This document shows positions 16,264 through 25,917 of a stretch of 64,000 bases of DNA, piece after piece. Where the stretch lies: NCBI RefSeq assembly GCF_005233845.1, contig NZ_SZQL01000001.1:295205-359204 (forward strand). The letters are read 5' to 3'. Both the position numbers and the translations under genes were made by a program. The DNA comes from Ilyomonas limi (GTDB lineage: Bacteria; Bacteroidota; Bacteroidia; Chitinophagales; Chitinophagaceae). Under the pieces are notes generated by a model. The model did not search any database. It saw only the letters and a list, made by a program, of their open reading frames with translations, and was not told the DNA's origin. The first letter of the stretch is position 1, and each line of letters starts with the position of its first letter.

Positions 16264-17242
16264 ATTTGCTTATCCCTGGGTATTTACGCTGCTTATTCTT
16301 ATACCAGCATTGATATATGAATACAGCCTTAGACATAACCGGCAGCAGGCATCTATGCTGGTAACTACCACCCACTTTGTAGGCAATGCACGCAGCTATA
16401 AAACACTCCTGTTGCACGTGCCGTTTATGCTGCGTTGCCTGGCATTGATATGCCTGGTTGTAGCGCTTGCCCGACCACAACAGCGCTTTACCGAAAGTGA
16501 AACAACAGGTGAAGGCATAGACATTATTTTGTGCTTCGACATCAGCGGCAGCATGACCGAAAAGGATTTTTTGCCCAACCGCCTGGAAGCAGCTAAAGAT
16601 GTAGCCGCCGACTTTGTACAGCAGCGCCCCGGCGACCGTATTGGCATTACTATTTTCAGCAGTATTTCTTTTACACTTTGCCCTATAACTACCGACCATA
16701 ATGCGGTGCTTACGCAAATTAATAATATACAAAGCGGGTATTTAAACGATGAAGGCACAGCAATTGGCTCGGGGCTGGCTACAAGTGTGGACCGGCTGCG
16801 CAATAACAAAACGAAAACAAAAATTATTATTCTGCTTACCGATGGGGTGGACTTTGGCGGCACCATACCACCGGACATTGCCCGCGATATGGCAAAGCAA
16901 TACGGCATAAAAGTATATACCATTGGTATTGGCAGTGAAAGGGAAATACAGCAAACCGTTGACTCGCCCTTTGGACCTATGACACAAACCAAAAAGCTGG
17001 AGTACAACGAAGCTTTATTGAAAAATCTGGCAGAAACTACCGGCGGACAATACTTTCATGCTACGGATAAAGATGCATTGCAAAAGATTTATGCCAGTAT
17101 CAACCAATTGGAAAAATCGAAGATTGAAGTAACCACGTATAATCGTTTTACCGATAAATACTTGCCGTGGCTGATAGCCGGATTGAGTGTGCTGCTGCTG
17201 GAGATTAGTTTGAGATATACAGTGTTCAGGAAGTTTCCGTAA
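16235..17242 (+). CDS. batA: VWA domain protein BatA
   Basis: Membrane-anchored von Willebrand A protein (335 aa from the chosen ATG at 16235; a longer reading from 16130 adds an implausible basic stretch inside the previous gene). N-terminal membrane segments are FTLLILIPALIYEY (17-30) and about 60-78. The VWA domain opens with the MIDAS FDISGSM (D102, S104, S106), continues to LLTDGVDFGG, and a C-terminal helix precedes RYTVFRKFP. It ends this half of the Bat operon; the usual next gene, batB, is 16.6 kb downstream. Confidence 0.93.
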   Translation: MLNHWFQNIEFAYPWVFTLLILIPALIYEYSLRHNRQQASMLVTTTHFVGNARSYKTLLLHVPFMLRCLALICLVVALARPQQRFTESETTGEGIDIILCFDISGSMTEKDFLPNRLEAAKDVAADFVQQRPGDRIGITIFSSISFTLCPITTDHNAVLTQINNIQSGYLNDEGTAIGSGLATSVDRLRNNKTKTKIIILLTDGVDFGGTIPPDIARDMAKQYGIKVYTIGIGSEREIQQTVDSPFGPMTQTKKLEYNEALLKNLAETTGGQYFHATDKDALQKIYASINQLEKSKIEVTTYNRFTDKYLPWLIAGLSVLLLEISLRYTVFRKFP

Positions 17243-17335
17243 GGGAAATAATAAAATATTACAGTAGCAGAAAGTTATTAGTAATTTTACCTGGTGTTTT
17301 TCTAACCTATCATTAGTTTTAGAAATTACCATCAC

Positions 17336-17968
17336 ATGCGATTATTTGCTATTATTCTACTCACCCTCATTCCTTCCGCTATGATTTTTGGGCAACGATA
17401 CCTGTTTTATTTACATGGGAAAATTATAGAAGACCAGGGTGTACATGCAGTTGATACAATCAACGGATTTGGAGCTTATCAATATGAAGACATACTGAAT
17501 GCTTTTGCAAAAGCAAATTTTACAGTTTTGAGTGAAGTAAGGCAACAGAATACAGACGTTGTTGAGTACGCTCAAAAAGTGGTTAATCAGATTGATAGTT
17601 TGATAAAAGGGGGAGTGAATGCTAATAATATAACTGTTGTGGGTGCTTCCAAAGGTGCTGTTATTGCAATGCTTGTTTCTTCTTACCTGAATAATAAAGA
17701 GGTAAATTTTGTATTACTGGCAGGTTGTAATAAAAGTATGCTGCAAGCCTTTCCGGATCTGCAGTTTTGTGGCAACATTTTATCCGTCTATGAAAAAAGT
17801 GATGATATAGGACATTCCTGTGCCGAGTTTAAAAACAACACATCCGGGGCTATTCCACATTACAAAGAAATAGCGTTGAATACCAGACTTAAACACGGGT
17901 TTATTTATAAGCCTTTACCAGTGTGGCTGGAGCCTGCGATTCAATGGGCAAATGGAAACTATCAATAA
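17336..17968 (+). CDS. Secreted alpha/beta-hydrolase-like protein
   Basis: A 210-residue protein with an N-terminal signal (LFAIILLTLIPSAMIFG) and an alpha/beta-hydrolase pattern. RYLFYLHGKIIEDQG supplies the HG of the oxyanion region. VVGASKGA is the nucleophile elbow, with serine in GxSxG-like spacing. A histidine in LKHGFIYKP near the C-terminus may complete a triad. It is short for the fold, so the lid is reduced. It follows batA by 93 bp on the same strand but belongs to no clear operon. Substrate unknown. Confidence 0.8.
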   Translation: MRLFAIILLTLIPSAMIFGQRYLFYLHGKIIEDQGVHAVDTINGFGAYQYEDILNAFAKANFTVLSEVRQQNTDVVEYAQKVVNQIDSLIKGGVNANNITVVGASKGAVIAMLVSSYLNNKEVNFVLLAGCNKSMLQAFPDLQFCGNILSVYEKSDDIGHSCAEFKNNTSGAIPHYKEIALNTRLKHGFIYKPLPVWLEPAIQWANGNYQ

Positions 17969-18025
17969 AGTACATTAATAGGGGCCGTGTATGAATGGCA
18001 TCAAGCAATAAATTAGTCTCATCTT

Positions 18026-18523
18026 TTACCAAAACTCCTGCTGAAACAAAATGGCATAATGCTGTTGCATCCGGGCTTGCTCATCAGGGCTTAATGAATC
18101 ATAAGGCTTCCGGTATTTATCTTTTGCTATATAATTTTTCATATCGTTTTGTGCTTTCAGTACTTCGTCCATAATATCGCCCCGGGCGCCCATCATTACC
18201 GTACCTATATAGGTGATGTGCAAAGTAGCCGGCACACGGCGCACCAAGGTGTAAGCATGTAACCAGTTGTAATATAAAGCATGATACACCACATTCCGGC
18301 TTCGTTGCAATGCTGTTCCGTTGATGGTAATGTTTACGGCAGAATCCACCACCAGTTTGGTAGTATCCATATTGGCTAAAGTATCCGGTCCTTTGGTGTC
18401 GGTTACTACTGCATCGTTCCGGGCGGTGCTGTCGATAATTGCCGTTACGGAGGGCGAATTGCTGTCTCTGCAGGCTACTGCAAAAAATGTGGTTATTGGT
18501 AAGATGTATAAAAAAGCTTTCAT
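18026..18523 (-). CDS. Hypothetical lipoprotein
   Basis: A 165-residue protein starting MKAFLYILPITTFFAVACRD, a lipoprotein signal with a cysteine at position 18. The following region is threonine/aspartate-rich and probably flexible. The C-terminal half is helical (RSRNVVYHALYYNWLHAYTL, then DEVLKAQNDMKNYIAKDKYR). No known family is recognised. It converges with the hydrolase gene at 17336-17968. Confidence 0.7.
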   Translation of the reverse strand: MKAFLYILPITTFFAVACRDSNSPSVTAIIDSTARNDAVVTDTKGPDTLANMDTTKLVVDSAVNITINGTALQRSRNVVYHALYYNWLHAYTLVRRVPATLHITYIGTVMMGARGDIMDEVLKAQNDMKNYIAKDKYRKPYDSLSPDEQARMQQHYAILFQQEFW

Positions 18524-18858
18524 GCTATTAACTTTGCATATTTGGTACCAGAGATTTCCCTCACAATGTCATACATTTATTTTGGCCACAACTATTACCA
18601 TATATTGAGATAATAATTTAGTGCTATCCCCTTCTTTTATAAAAGCAAGATGTGCTGCTGCATTTTACAATACCCAAAGTGGTTGCTTACCTGCAATCAG
18701 TAGCTTAACAAGGACTTTACAGCAGTCGAAAACAAAGCTTTGATGTATAAAAAATATTCAACTTCCGGCATTCAACTAAAATTTCGTTGCTCAAGCATCC
18801 ATTAAGTGGTTATAGCTTTGATTAGTCAGGCTTTCAAACGCAGCAGGTTATTAACAAT
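18524..18858. other. Gene-free AT-rich stretch
   Basis: I see no ORF, strong hairpin or recognisable repeat here. Confidence 0.4.
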
Positions 18859-19047
18859 ATGCATGGAAAGAACAGAATTGCTTTTGACTATAATGGTAAG
18901 CAAATAACATTTGGTAACAACATCTATTCATGGGACTTTAGCGAGCCTGAAGTTTTGCTCTATGAAGTAACAGGTAATGACTTTAGATATGATAACGAAT
19001 TTGAAAGAACATTCTGGCCGGATGGTGAAAACTATCGGGAAACATAA
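18859..19047 (+). CDS. Small hypothetical protein (doubtful)
   Basis: A 62-residue reading frame, MHGKNRIAFDYNGKQITFGN onwards, with beta-strand-like alternation and a plausible acidic composition. Its neighbours are a non-coding stretch and the VOC gene. It might be a real small protein or a leftover of a longer gene; no family is recognised. Confidence 0.35.
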   Translation: MHGKNRIAFDYNGKQITFGNNIYSWDFSEPEVLLYEVTGNDFRYDNEFERTFWPDGENYRET

Positions 19048-19214
19048 AGTTTGGCAAAAAGTTCGCTGATTCAAGTCATTCAGCTTTTGTAATTCAATTA
19101 ATCTTTTGTACTATATTCGGCTGACGTATAGCTATTGCCATATCTTCACAAATGCTTCAACGTTAGTCAGAAGCATAACAAGTAAAACAGTAAATGCCAG
19201 AAACATTCAGACAA

Positions 19215-19742
19215 ATGAGAAAAACATCATTGTTAATTTTAGTTATTGCGGCATCATTCTGTTTAGGTTTCGCGTTTAAGACCATAATTTCAAAACAATC
19301 TAATAAGCAGATAACAATGAAAAAAGTAACAGGTATTGGCGGCATTTTTTTCAAATGCAAAGATCCTAACAAAATGAAAGCGTGGTATCAAGAGCATCTT
19401 GGTTTAAGCACAAATCAATACGGGGCAGTTTTTGAATGGCATCAAGGTGCAGACAGCACAAAAAAAGGATTTACGACCTGGAGTCCTTTTAATGAAACAA
19501 CGAAATACTTTGAGCCTTCGGCAAGAGACTTTATGATAAATTACCGGGTTGAAAACATAGAAGTACTTGTAGAGGAATTGAAGAAAAGCGGAGTAACCAT
19601 TTTGGATACTATCGAAACTTACGACTACGGTAAATTTGTGCATATTCTTGACGCGGAAGGAAACAAGGTAGAACTTTGGGAGCCGAATGACATCGAATAT
19701 GAAAAGTTAGGGAAAGAACTTGGTAGCGAGACAACCAAATAA
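19215..19742 (+). CDS. VOC family protein with N-terminal membrane anchor
   Basis: Glyoxalase/bleomycin-resistance/dioxygenase superfamily domain of about 130 aa (from GIGGIFFKCKDPNKMKAWYQ to KVELWEPNDIEYEKLG), preceded by a hydrophobic N-terminal segment (LLILVIAASFCLGFAF). The domain has paired beta-alpha-beta-beta-beta units and an end motif of the KVELWEP type, which usually supplies a metal-ligand glutamate. The ATG at 19215 gives a tidy signal anchor; an upstream ATG at 19194 adds seven residues. An internal ATG at 19318 would give a soluble form. Substrate unknown. Confidence 0.85.
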   Translation: MRKTSLLILVIAASFCLGFAFKTIISKQSNKQITMKKVTGIGGIFFKCKDPNKMKAWYQEHLGLSTNQYGAVFEWHQGADSTKKGFTTWSPFNETTKYFEPSARDFMINYRVENIEVLVEELKKSGVTILDTIETYDYGKFVHILDAEGNKVELWEPNDIEYEKLGKELGSETTK

Positions 19743-19987
19743 CAAACTGACAATAACGCCATACAGCTAAAGGTATTGCTAAAAACGGAGCGGACATTGG
19801 TTAATTCACCATTTGGTATCTATAGGTTAATAGCAAAATAATATAACCAAGGCATCAACTTATTTACCAAACTTTCATCAAATAAAAATCAGGATAAAAC
19901 GCATAAGCTGCACTTTATTTAAGTATATAAAGAAAACGATTACCTTGGAATAACTTTTGGAACCAGTTATTTAACCTTAATAATAGT

Positions 19988-20797
19988 ATGGACAAGAAAC
20001 TTCGAGGACAGGTAGCCATTGTTACGGGCAGCAGCAGCGGCATAGGCGAAGGTGTTGCAAGAGCATTTGGCGAAGCCGGCGCTAAAGTAGTCATCAATCA
20101 TACACGTATCTCTTCGGCAAACGAGGCAGAAAAGGTAAAGGAATACATAGAGCAAGCGGGTAGCAAAGCCATTATTGTAAGGGCCGATGTAAGCAGGGAA
20201 GAAGAGGTAAAAGATATGTTTGCACAGGCAATACAACAATTTGGAACAGTGGATATTCTGGTGAATAATTCGGGCATTCAAAGGGATGCACTTTTTCACG
20301 AAATGACATTGGAACAATGGAATGAAGTGATTGGGGTAAATCTTACGGGGCAATTTCTGTGTGCCCGCGAGGCCATTAAGGAATTTTTGAAAAGAGGTGT
20401 AGATGAAAAACGTTCCATTGCCGCAGGCAAAATTATATGTATGAGCAGCGTGCATGATGTAATACCGTGGGCAGGGCACGCCAATTATGCTGCATCCAAA
20501 GGCGGTATTAATATGCTGATGAAAACCATTGCGCAGGAATATGCATCCCAAAAAATCCGCGTCAACAGCATTTGCCCTGGTGCTATCAAAACGGCTATCA
20601 ACCGTATAGCCTGGGAGACAGATGACGCATTAAATAAGCTGATGGAACTAATACCATATAAGCGCATTGGGCAGCCGGAAGATATAGGCAAACTGGCGGT
20701 ATGGCTTGCAAGTGACGATAGCGATTATATAACCGGCGCCAACATTTATATAGATGGCGGTATGACGTTGTATCCGGGCTTTGCAGATAATGGATAA
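19988..20797 (+). CDS. SDR family oxidoreductase (glucose 1-dehydrogenase type)
   Basis: Classical short-chain dehydrogenase of 269 aa. The cofactor motif is TGSSSGIGEGVARAFGEAG (14-32). The NNSG motif and the catalytic Ser (MSSVHD), Tyr and Lys (YAASKGG) are all present, as is the C-terminal GANIYIDGGMTLYPGF. Sequence style resembles glucose 1-dehydrogenase-type SDRs of spores and soil bacteria, but substrate cannot be told from sequence. It stands alone on the plus strand, 79 bp before the convergent acyl-CoA ligase. Confidence 0.92.
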   Translation: MDKKLRGQVAIVTGSSSGIGEGVARAFGEAGAKVVINHTRISSANEAEKVKEYIEQAGSKAIIVRADVSREEEVKDMFAQAIQQFGTVDILVNNSGIQRDALFHEMTLEQWNEVIGVNLTGQFLCAREAIKEFLKRGVDEKRSIAAGKIICMSSVHDVIPWAGHANYAASKGGINMLMKTIAQEYASQKIRVNSICPGAIKTAINRIAWETDDALNKLMELIPYKRIGQPEDIGKLAVWLASDDSDYITGANIYIDGGMTLYPGFADNG

Positions 20798-20876
20798 ATT
20801 AATTTAGCTGCGAAGGCGCAAAGATACAAAATTGGAAAGTTTATACTTCTTCGTGCTTTTAGTTCAATTCAAAAAA

Positions 20877-22667
20877 CTAATCGTAAATCCGCTCTATTGC
20901 AGCTTTGTATTTGTCCATTACCACCTTTCGTTTCAGGCTCATCTTAGGCGTCATTTCGCCGGTATCGATACCCCATTCTTTTGGCAATAATTCAAACTTT
21001 TTTACCTGTTCTACATGATTGAAGAAAGGGTTGTATTTATCGCGTATAGACCTGTATAAGTCCAGCACTTTCGGCTCTTTTATCAGTTGTTCATTGCTGG
21101 TGAAAGGAATGCCTTGCTGCGCCGCCCAGGCTTTCAGGTTTGCAAACGAAGGAACTATTAATGCGCCTACAAACTTTTGACCAGCGCCAACTATCATCAC
21201 CTGCTCAATGTACATGCTTTCCTTCAGCTTGTTTTCAATAGGCTGCGGTGCTACGTATTTACCGCCGCTCGTTTTAAACAGCTCTTTCTTGCGGTCGGTT
21301 ATTCTTAAAAACTTACCATCTTCCAGCACCCCAATATCGCCGGTATGCAGCCAGCCATCTATGATGGTTTCTGCTGTTAAATCGGGGCGTTTGTAATAGC
21401 CTTTCATTACACTGGCACCACGCACACATATCTCACCGTCTTCTTCCAGCTTTAATTCTACGCCTTTGATTACCGGCCCTACAGTACCAAATTTTCTGTC
21501 TTCATTCTTTCTGCGGTTAACGGCTATTACCGGGCTGTTTTCTGTAGGTCCGTAGCCCTCATACACCGGTATGCCCGCGCCGTTGAAGATGCGCAATAAA
21601 CGCTCCTGGCAGGCAGCACCGCCGGTTACAATAAAGGAGATATTGCCACCCAATGCCGCGCGCCACTTGCTGAAAATTAATTTATTAGCAAGCTTTAGTT
21701 TGAGGTTATATATCGCGCCGCCATCTTTCAAATTATCGTATTGCGCCGCCAGCCGGACCGCCCAAAAAAACAGTACTTTTTTCATGCCTTTTAGTTGCGA
21801 GCCGGTGTGCATTATTTTTTCAAATACTTTCTCCAGCAGGCGCGGCACAGTAGTAAAGCCATCGGGTTTTACTTCTTTTAAATTATCGCCAATTGCCTCC
21901 AGGCTTTCGGCATAATAAATACTGTTGCCGCTAAACATATAAATGTAAGAAACACACTTTTCAAAAATGTGATTGAGCGGCAGAAAGCTTAATACTTTGT
22001 AATGTGGTGCATCTATAAACGGAAAAGTTTCTTTTGAGTACAGGACATTACTCACAATATTTTTATGCGTGAGCATTACCCCTTTGGGGGTGCCCGTAGT
22101 GCCCGATGTATAAATGATGGTAGCCACATGCTCTTCGGGGATAGATGTCTTTAATGTTTCCACTTGTAGCAGCAATGCCTCATTGCTCAATGCCGTTACC
22201 TCGCTCCAATGTTTAGCACCTTTTATTACATCAAACGTGTAAATTTCTTTTAACGAGGGCACCAGCGGTTTAATGGCACTTATTTTATCAAATAAATCGT
22301 CGCTGCTTACGAATATGTATTTTACCTCTGCATTGTTGAGTATAAATTCAATCTCCAGCGGGTTGGTAGTGGGATACAATGGCACCAATATAGCCCCAAT
22401 CTGCTGCACTGCCATATCTGCAAATAACCACTCCGGGCGGTTATTACTGATGATGGCAATTTTATCGGAACCTTCGGGTGTAAAATCATTACCGCTCACA
22501 CCCAATTGCAGCAATCCAGCCGATAGCTTGTTTACATTTTCTGCTACCTGTTGTGTGCTGTAGTGTTTCCAGGCACCCTTTTCTTTGGCATTCAGCATGT
22601 CGGGCTTTGGAAATTGTTGCAGTTGCCAGGCAATGGCATCAAAGAGGCGGCGCGGCTTATCCATCAT
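20877..22667 (-). CDS. Long-chain fatty acid--CoA ligase (AMP-binding)
   Basis: Adenylate-forming enzyme of 596 aa that activates fatty acids to acyl-CoA. Core motifs include TIIYTSGTTGTPKGVMLTHK (P-loop-like A3 region), YEGYGPTENSPVIAVN (A5), and LHTGDIGVLEDGKFLRITDR (A7-A8). The C-terminal lysine region EMTPKMSLKRKVV follows. It is of the long AMP-binding subfamily 'FadD15/FAA1-like' with LNHIFEKCV. A TATATTTG element lies on the minus strand at 22703-22696, 29 bp upstream of the start. Confidence 0.95.
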   Translation of the reverse strand: MMDKPRRLFDAIAWQLQQFPKPDMLNAKEKGAWKHYSTQQVAENVNKLSAGLLQLGVSGNDFTPEGSDKIAIISNNRPEWLFADMAVQQIGAILVPLYPTTNPLEIEFILNNAEVKYIFVSSDDLFDKISAIKPLVPSLKEIYTFDVIKGAKHWSEVTALSNEALLLQVETLKTSIPEEHVATIIYTSGTTGTPKGVMLTHKNIVSNVLYSKETFPFIDAPHYKVLSFLPLNHIFEKCVSYIYMFSGNSIYYAESLEAIGDNLKEVKPDGFTTVPRLLEKVFEKIMHTGSQLKGMKKVLFFWAVRLAAQYDNLKDGGAIYNLKLKLANKLIFSKWRAALGGNISFIVTGGAACQERLLRIFNGAGIPVYEGYGPTENSPVIAVNRRKNEDRKFGTVGPVIKGVELKLEEDGEICVRGASVMKGYYKRPDLTAETIIDGWLHTGDIGVLEDGKFLRITDRKKELFKTSGGKYVAPQPIENKLKESMYIEQVMIVGAGQKFVGALIVPSFANLKAWAAQQGIPFTSNEQLIKEPKVLDLYRSIRDKYNPFFNHVEQVKKFELLPKEWGIDTGEMTPKMSLKRKVVMDKYKAAIERIYD

Positions 22668-22695
22668 ATTTCAACGCTTTGTATTGTAGCGAAAA

Positions 22696-22703
22696 CAAAT
22701 ATA
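22696..22703 (-). promoter_or_regulatory. -7 element of the acyl-CoA ligase gene
   Basis: Minus-strand TATATTTG matches TAnnTTTG. No well-placed TTG is seen further upstream. Confidence 0.4.
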
Positions 22704-22830
22704 ATAGATAGGTTGGGATTTTTTCTTTTTGAACCATAAAGGCTCCAGGAAAGAAAGTTGCACGAAGTACCTTTTTGTTTAAAGCAGTCAGTTGCAAATA
22801 TTTTAAATCGTCTTTTGGATTAAAAACCAA

Positions 22831-23087
22831 CGTCATTGCGAATGGAGGGAAGCAATCTGTACTATACTGTAAGTCAATATAAGCGATCTGTTTTAAACTT
22901 CATAGTAGGGTTTAGTAATATACCATTTCGAATTGAGTTGTGCAGATTAATAAAATTATGCAACTCATTTATCTTTACTGATTAGCCGAACTATCTACGT
23001 TGAAATGGTATTAGTAGCAATTATTAATGAAGGAACATTTTGATTATACTACAATCCACAGATTGCTTCGCTGCGCCCGCAAAGACG
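22831..23087. repeat. MITE-like repeat, copy 2 of 5
   Basis: The left end, CGTCATTGCGAATGGAGGGA, and the right end, ending in CGCCCGCAAAGACG, are inverted relatives of the other copies. The right end is preceded by GATTATACTACAATCCACAG, the complement of the inner flank seen in copies 1, 3 and 4. It occupies most of the 651-bp gap between the acyl-CoA ligase and the TPR gene; nothing else is coding there. Confidence 0.8.
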
Positions 23088-23222
23088 TCCTTTCTCTGCT
23101 CCAACTCCTTTTACACTGTGGCTCAACAAACACGTAATCGCATAAATGCTCCATCTTTATTCTAAAGGAGTGTGCAATGTAACTAAAGTTTAATAGTAGC
23201 ATGCAGTTCACCTCAAAAGAAG

Positions 23223-23246
23223 AATGCCGGTTTTTAAGCCGGCATT
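23223..23246 (-). terminator. Hairpin downstream of the TPR gene
   Basis: AATGCCGG and CCGGCATT form a perfect 8-bp stem around an 8-nt loop. On the minus strand it is followed by CTTCTTTTG. It lies 75 bp past the TPR stop. Confidence 0.65.
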
Positions 23247-23319
23247 GCAAAGTAAAGAGATCTAAAATATTAGTAATTTTTCCTTCCTACCTATCCCAAC
23301 AATCTCTCCAAATTTCCGT

Positions 23320-24342
23320 CTAATGTTGGAAGTATTGCCCTTCGGGAATTTTATACACTACGCTGCGCAAATATGTTTGCCAGTCTTTCATTTCCTGCGG
23401 GTGGTTGCTGGTCCAGTATTGATACGAACTGCTACTGGCAGATGCGCCAAACAGCCACTGGTTATACGCGTCAAACATACCCTGCCCCAGCAGCAAACGC
23501 TGATGGTCGAACAGGCGGAAGGCAAAAGGAGCGCTTCCATTGGCATACCAGTCCAAAATAAAGCGTGCGCGAACGGCAGTGAGCGCTTCAGGCGACAACT
23601 CCTCATCGTACATGCCGGTGTATTTGAGATAATTGTTGGCAACCGCTTTTTCAAATGGGCTGCCATCTTTTGACAATGACTGTAGTAGCTGGGTATTTAA
23701 CAACTTGCGATAGTTACTCAGCAAAATATCTTTTATCTCTACAGTGCGTGGCGTAAGGCTTTCGATATTTACAAATGTTTCGCTGTAAATAACCGCCCAA
23801 AGCGGACGGTTTTTTGACGAATAATAACGCGCAGCGTAATAGTAATTATTGTTGTTATTAGGATCTACCTGTATGCCTTTTTCCCACAGCTTAATAGCAT
23901 CGTCGGGACGGTTTTGCTGTGCCAGCAAATCACCATACTCGCTGTATATAACACCGCTGTTGGGAAATTGCTTTATCCCTTTTTTATACAGCTTTTCAGC
24001 ATCAGTATAGTTGGCTATAGCTTTGTAGGCAAGCCCCAGTATCTGGTAGCTTTGCACATCGGCATCAGAGCGGCTGGTGATTTGTTTGCCTATTTCTATT
24101 GCTTTTGCAAAGTTGCGTTGCAGGTAATAAATGTAAGCTTCATCCTTTAGGATATCCTTATTACTCGCATCCATTTCCGCAGCATGGTTGAGCACCGATA
24201 AAGCATTGTCGTAATCGCCTTTAATAAGAAAAGCCTGCGCCCTTGCACGCAAGGTATCGGTATTGGCCTGTGCGTGTGCCACCAGTACACTGCAAAAGAG
24301 AAAAGCTATCAAAAAGTATCGCTTCATAAATTGTTTATTCAT
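23320..24342 (-). CDS. Secreted tetratricopeptide repeat protein
   Basis: About 340 aa with a signal peptide (FLIAFLFCSVLVAHAQ) followed by at least four TPR units. Examples are ARAQAFLIKGDYDNALSVLN, YYLQRNFAKAIEIGKQI, YKAIANYTDAEKLYKKGIKQ and LLAQQNRPDDAIKLWEKGIQ. The C-terminal 170 residues are non-TPR and unfamiliar. The ATG at 24342 overlaps the DUF1015 stop, so the two genes are translationally coupled. A longer reading from TTG at 24345 is less likely; ATG at 24327 would also keep the whole signal peptide. It probably works in the periplasm as a protein-interaction scaffold. Confidence 0.88.
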   Translation of the reverse strand: MNKQFMKRYFLIAFLFCSVLVAHAQANTDTLRARAQAFLIKGDYDNALSVLNHAAEMDASNKDILKDEAYIYYLQRNFAKAIEIGKQITSRSDADVQSYQILGLAYKAIANYTDAEKLYKKGIKQFPNSGVIYSEYGDLLAQQNRPDDAIKLWEKGIQVDPNNNNNYYYAARYYSSKNRPLWAVIYSETFVNIESLTPRTVEIKDILLSNYRKLLNTQLLQSLSKDGSPFEKAVANNYLKYTGMYDEELSPEALTAVRARFILDWYANGSAPFAFRLFDHQRLLLGQGMFDAYNQWLFGASASSSSYQYWTSNHPQEMKDWQTYLRSVVYKIPEGQYFQH

Positions 24343-25567
24343 CAATAAGGTGCGTTAATAAGCCGTCGCGCAGCTTTGGTTCAAACCAGGTGCTTTTGGG
24401 AGGCATTACTTCGCCGCTGTCTGCAATATCAAACAATTGCTCCAAACTTACAGGATACAGGCTGAAGGCTACTGCCATTTCACCACTATTAACACGTTGT
24501 TGTAATGCCTGTAAGCCACGGATGCCGCCCACAAAATCTATCCGGCTGTCGGTACGCACATCTTTTATGCCAAGCAGTTTATGCAAAATGTTATTTTGCA
24601 GAATGGTTACATCCAGCAAGCCGATAGGGTCGTTGGTGTAAGTGCCTTCTTTGGCTGTAAGTAAATACCAGGTGCCGGCGAGGTACATGCCAAACTGATG
24701 CAGTGCCGTTGGCTTTACCGGTTCGCTGCCTTTATTTTCTACTGTAAAATCTGCTTCTATTTTTTGTAATAATGTATCTGGTGTAAACCCATTAAGGTCT
24801 TTTACCAACCGGTTGTAATCCATAATATGCAACTGCGAAGCCGGAAATAAAGTGGTTAAAAAGTAGTTGGATGCCGGTGTGGCTTTGCTGCCCATGGCTT
24901 GCCTTACTTTGGCAGCAGAAGCAGCGCGGTGGTGACCATCGGCAATGTAGGTGGCGGGCACCTCGGTTGCAAATAATTGTGTAATGCTGTTTACAATTTT
25001 GTCATCACTGATAAGCCAGATTGTATGCTCAATGCCGTCGTCCGAAGTAAAATTATACACGGGATTTTTGCTCATGCAATTGCTTAGCAAATCATTCACT
25101 GCTTCTACATCGCGGTAAGCAAGAAATACATTGCCGGTTTGCGCACCAATTGTTTTCATGTGGTTGATGCGGTCCAGCTCTTTCTCGGGGCGTGTAAACT
25201 CGTGCTTTTTAATGACGTTATTTTCGTAATCATCCACACTGCTTACACACACCAAACCTGCCTGGCTGCGGCCATTCATGGTGAGGCGATAAATATAGTA
25301 GCACTCTTTATTTTCTTTAAACAGCACGTCGCGCTTAATAAAAGCCTGCAGGTTCTCTTTGGCTTTGTCATACACCGCCTGCGAGTGAATATCTGTTGAC
25401 TCCGGTAAATCAATTTCGCTTTTAGTGATATGTAAAAAAGAATAATGATTACCCTGCGCTTCTGTTTTTGCTTCGTTACTGTTCAGTACATCATAAGGAC
25501 GACTGGCAACCTGCTTTGCGAGCTGCGCCTGCGGGCGAAGGGCTTTGAAAGGTTTAATAACACTCAT
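24335..25567 (-). CDS. DUF1015 family protein
   Basis: A full-length DUF1015 protein (410 aa), opening KPFKALRPQAQLAKQVASRPYDVLN. It contains the family motifs FTRPEKELDRI, YIADGHHRAASAAKVR (a His-His pair typical of the family) and DSRIDFVGG near the C-terminus. The molecular function is not established. From memory, DUF1015 genes in Bacteroidota often sit beside serine-biosynthesis genes. Here serC is on the same strand 0.8 kb upstream, with a broken toxin-antitoxin pair between, which agrees with an ancestral serC-DUF1015 link. Confidence 0.93.
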   Translation of the reverse strand: MSVIKPFKALRPQAQLAKQVASRPYDVLNSNEAKTEAQGNHYSFLHITKSEIDLPESTDIHSQAVYDKAKENLQAFIKRDVLFKENKECYYIYRLTMNGRSQAGLVCVSSVDDYENNVIKKHEFTRPEKELDRINHMKTIGAQTGNVFLAYRDVEAVNDLLSNCMSKNPVYNFTSDDGIEHTIWLISDDKIVNSITQLFATEVPATYIADGHHRAASAAKVRQAMGSKATPASNYFLTTLFPASQLHIMDYNRLVKDLNGFTPDTLLQKIEADFTVENKGSEPVKPTALHQFGMYLAGTWYLLTAKEGTYTNDPIGLLDVTILQNNILHKLLGIKDVRTDSRIDFVGGIRGLQALQQRVNSGEMAVAFSLYPVSLEQLFDIADSGEVMPPKSTWFEPKLRDGLLTHLIDE

Positions 25568-25573
25568 TTTATT

Positions 25574-25917
25574 TTATATAATGGCTTCTATTTTATTTTG
25601 ATAAATGTTTACAAGATTATAATTTTCTATTAATACTTCTACATCATGCCAGCAGGAATTAATAATTTGGAAGAATACTTTCAACTTCTTATTACCAAAC
25701 TTTACATGAATAATTTTTGGCGGCGCTCCGCTTACAAATTGCTTTATTGAGAAATCCTCTTGTCTTTCGTTATAATAATTAAATGATGCTCCTTCTCATA
25801 TTGTCAAATCCTTTCATCGGTCCACATGTCGTCAATATCTATTTGATGAATAAAATCCGGTGTATTCCATAAGGGAAAATAATAAGGCAGATTTACATTA
25901 ATCAAATACTTAGGCAT
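25574..25917 (-). pseudogene. DUF5615 PIN-like toxin, broken
   Basis: The reading starts MPKYLINVNLPYYFPLW at the ATG at 25917 and is interrupted by TGA at 25806-25804, where a tryptophan codon is expected (TDERI-stop-QYEKEHHLIIITKD). About 50 bp later a frameshift near 25752-25762 moves it to a frame that reads FVSGAPPKIIHVKFGNKKLK and continues to a stop at 25574. Put together the pieces match the PIN-like DUF5615 toxins that pair with DUF433 antitoxins. Its start overlaps the intended DUF433 stop, as in intact modules. Two separate lesions mean it is not functional. Confidence 0.8.
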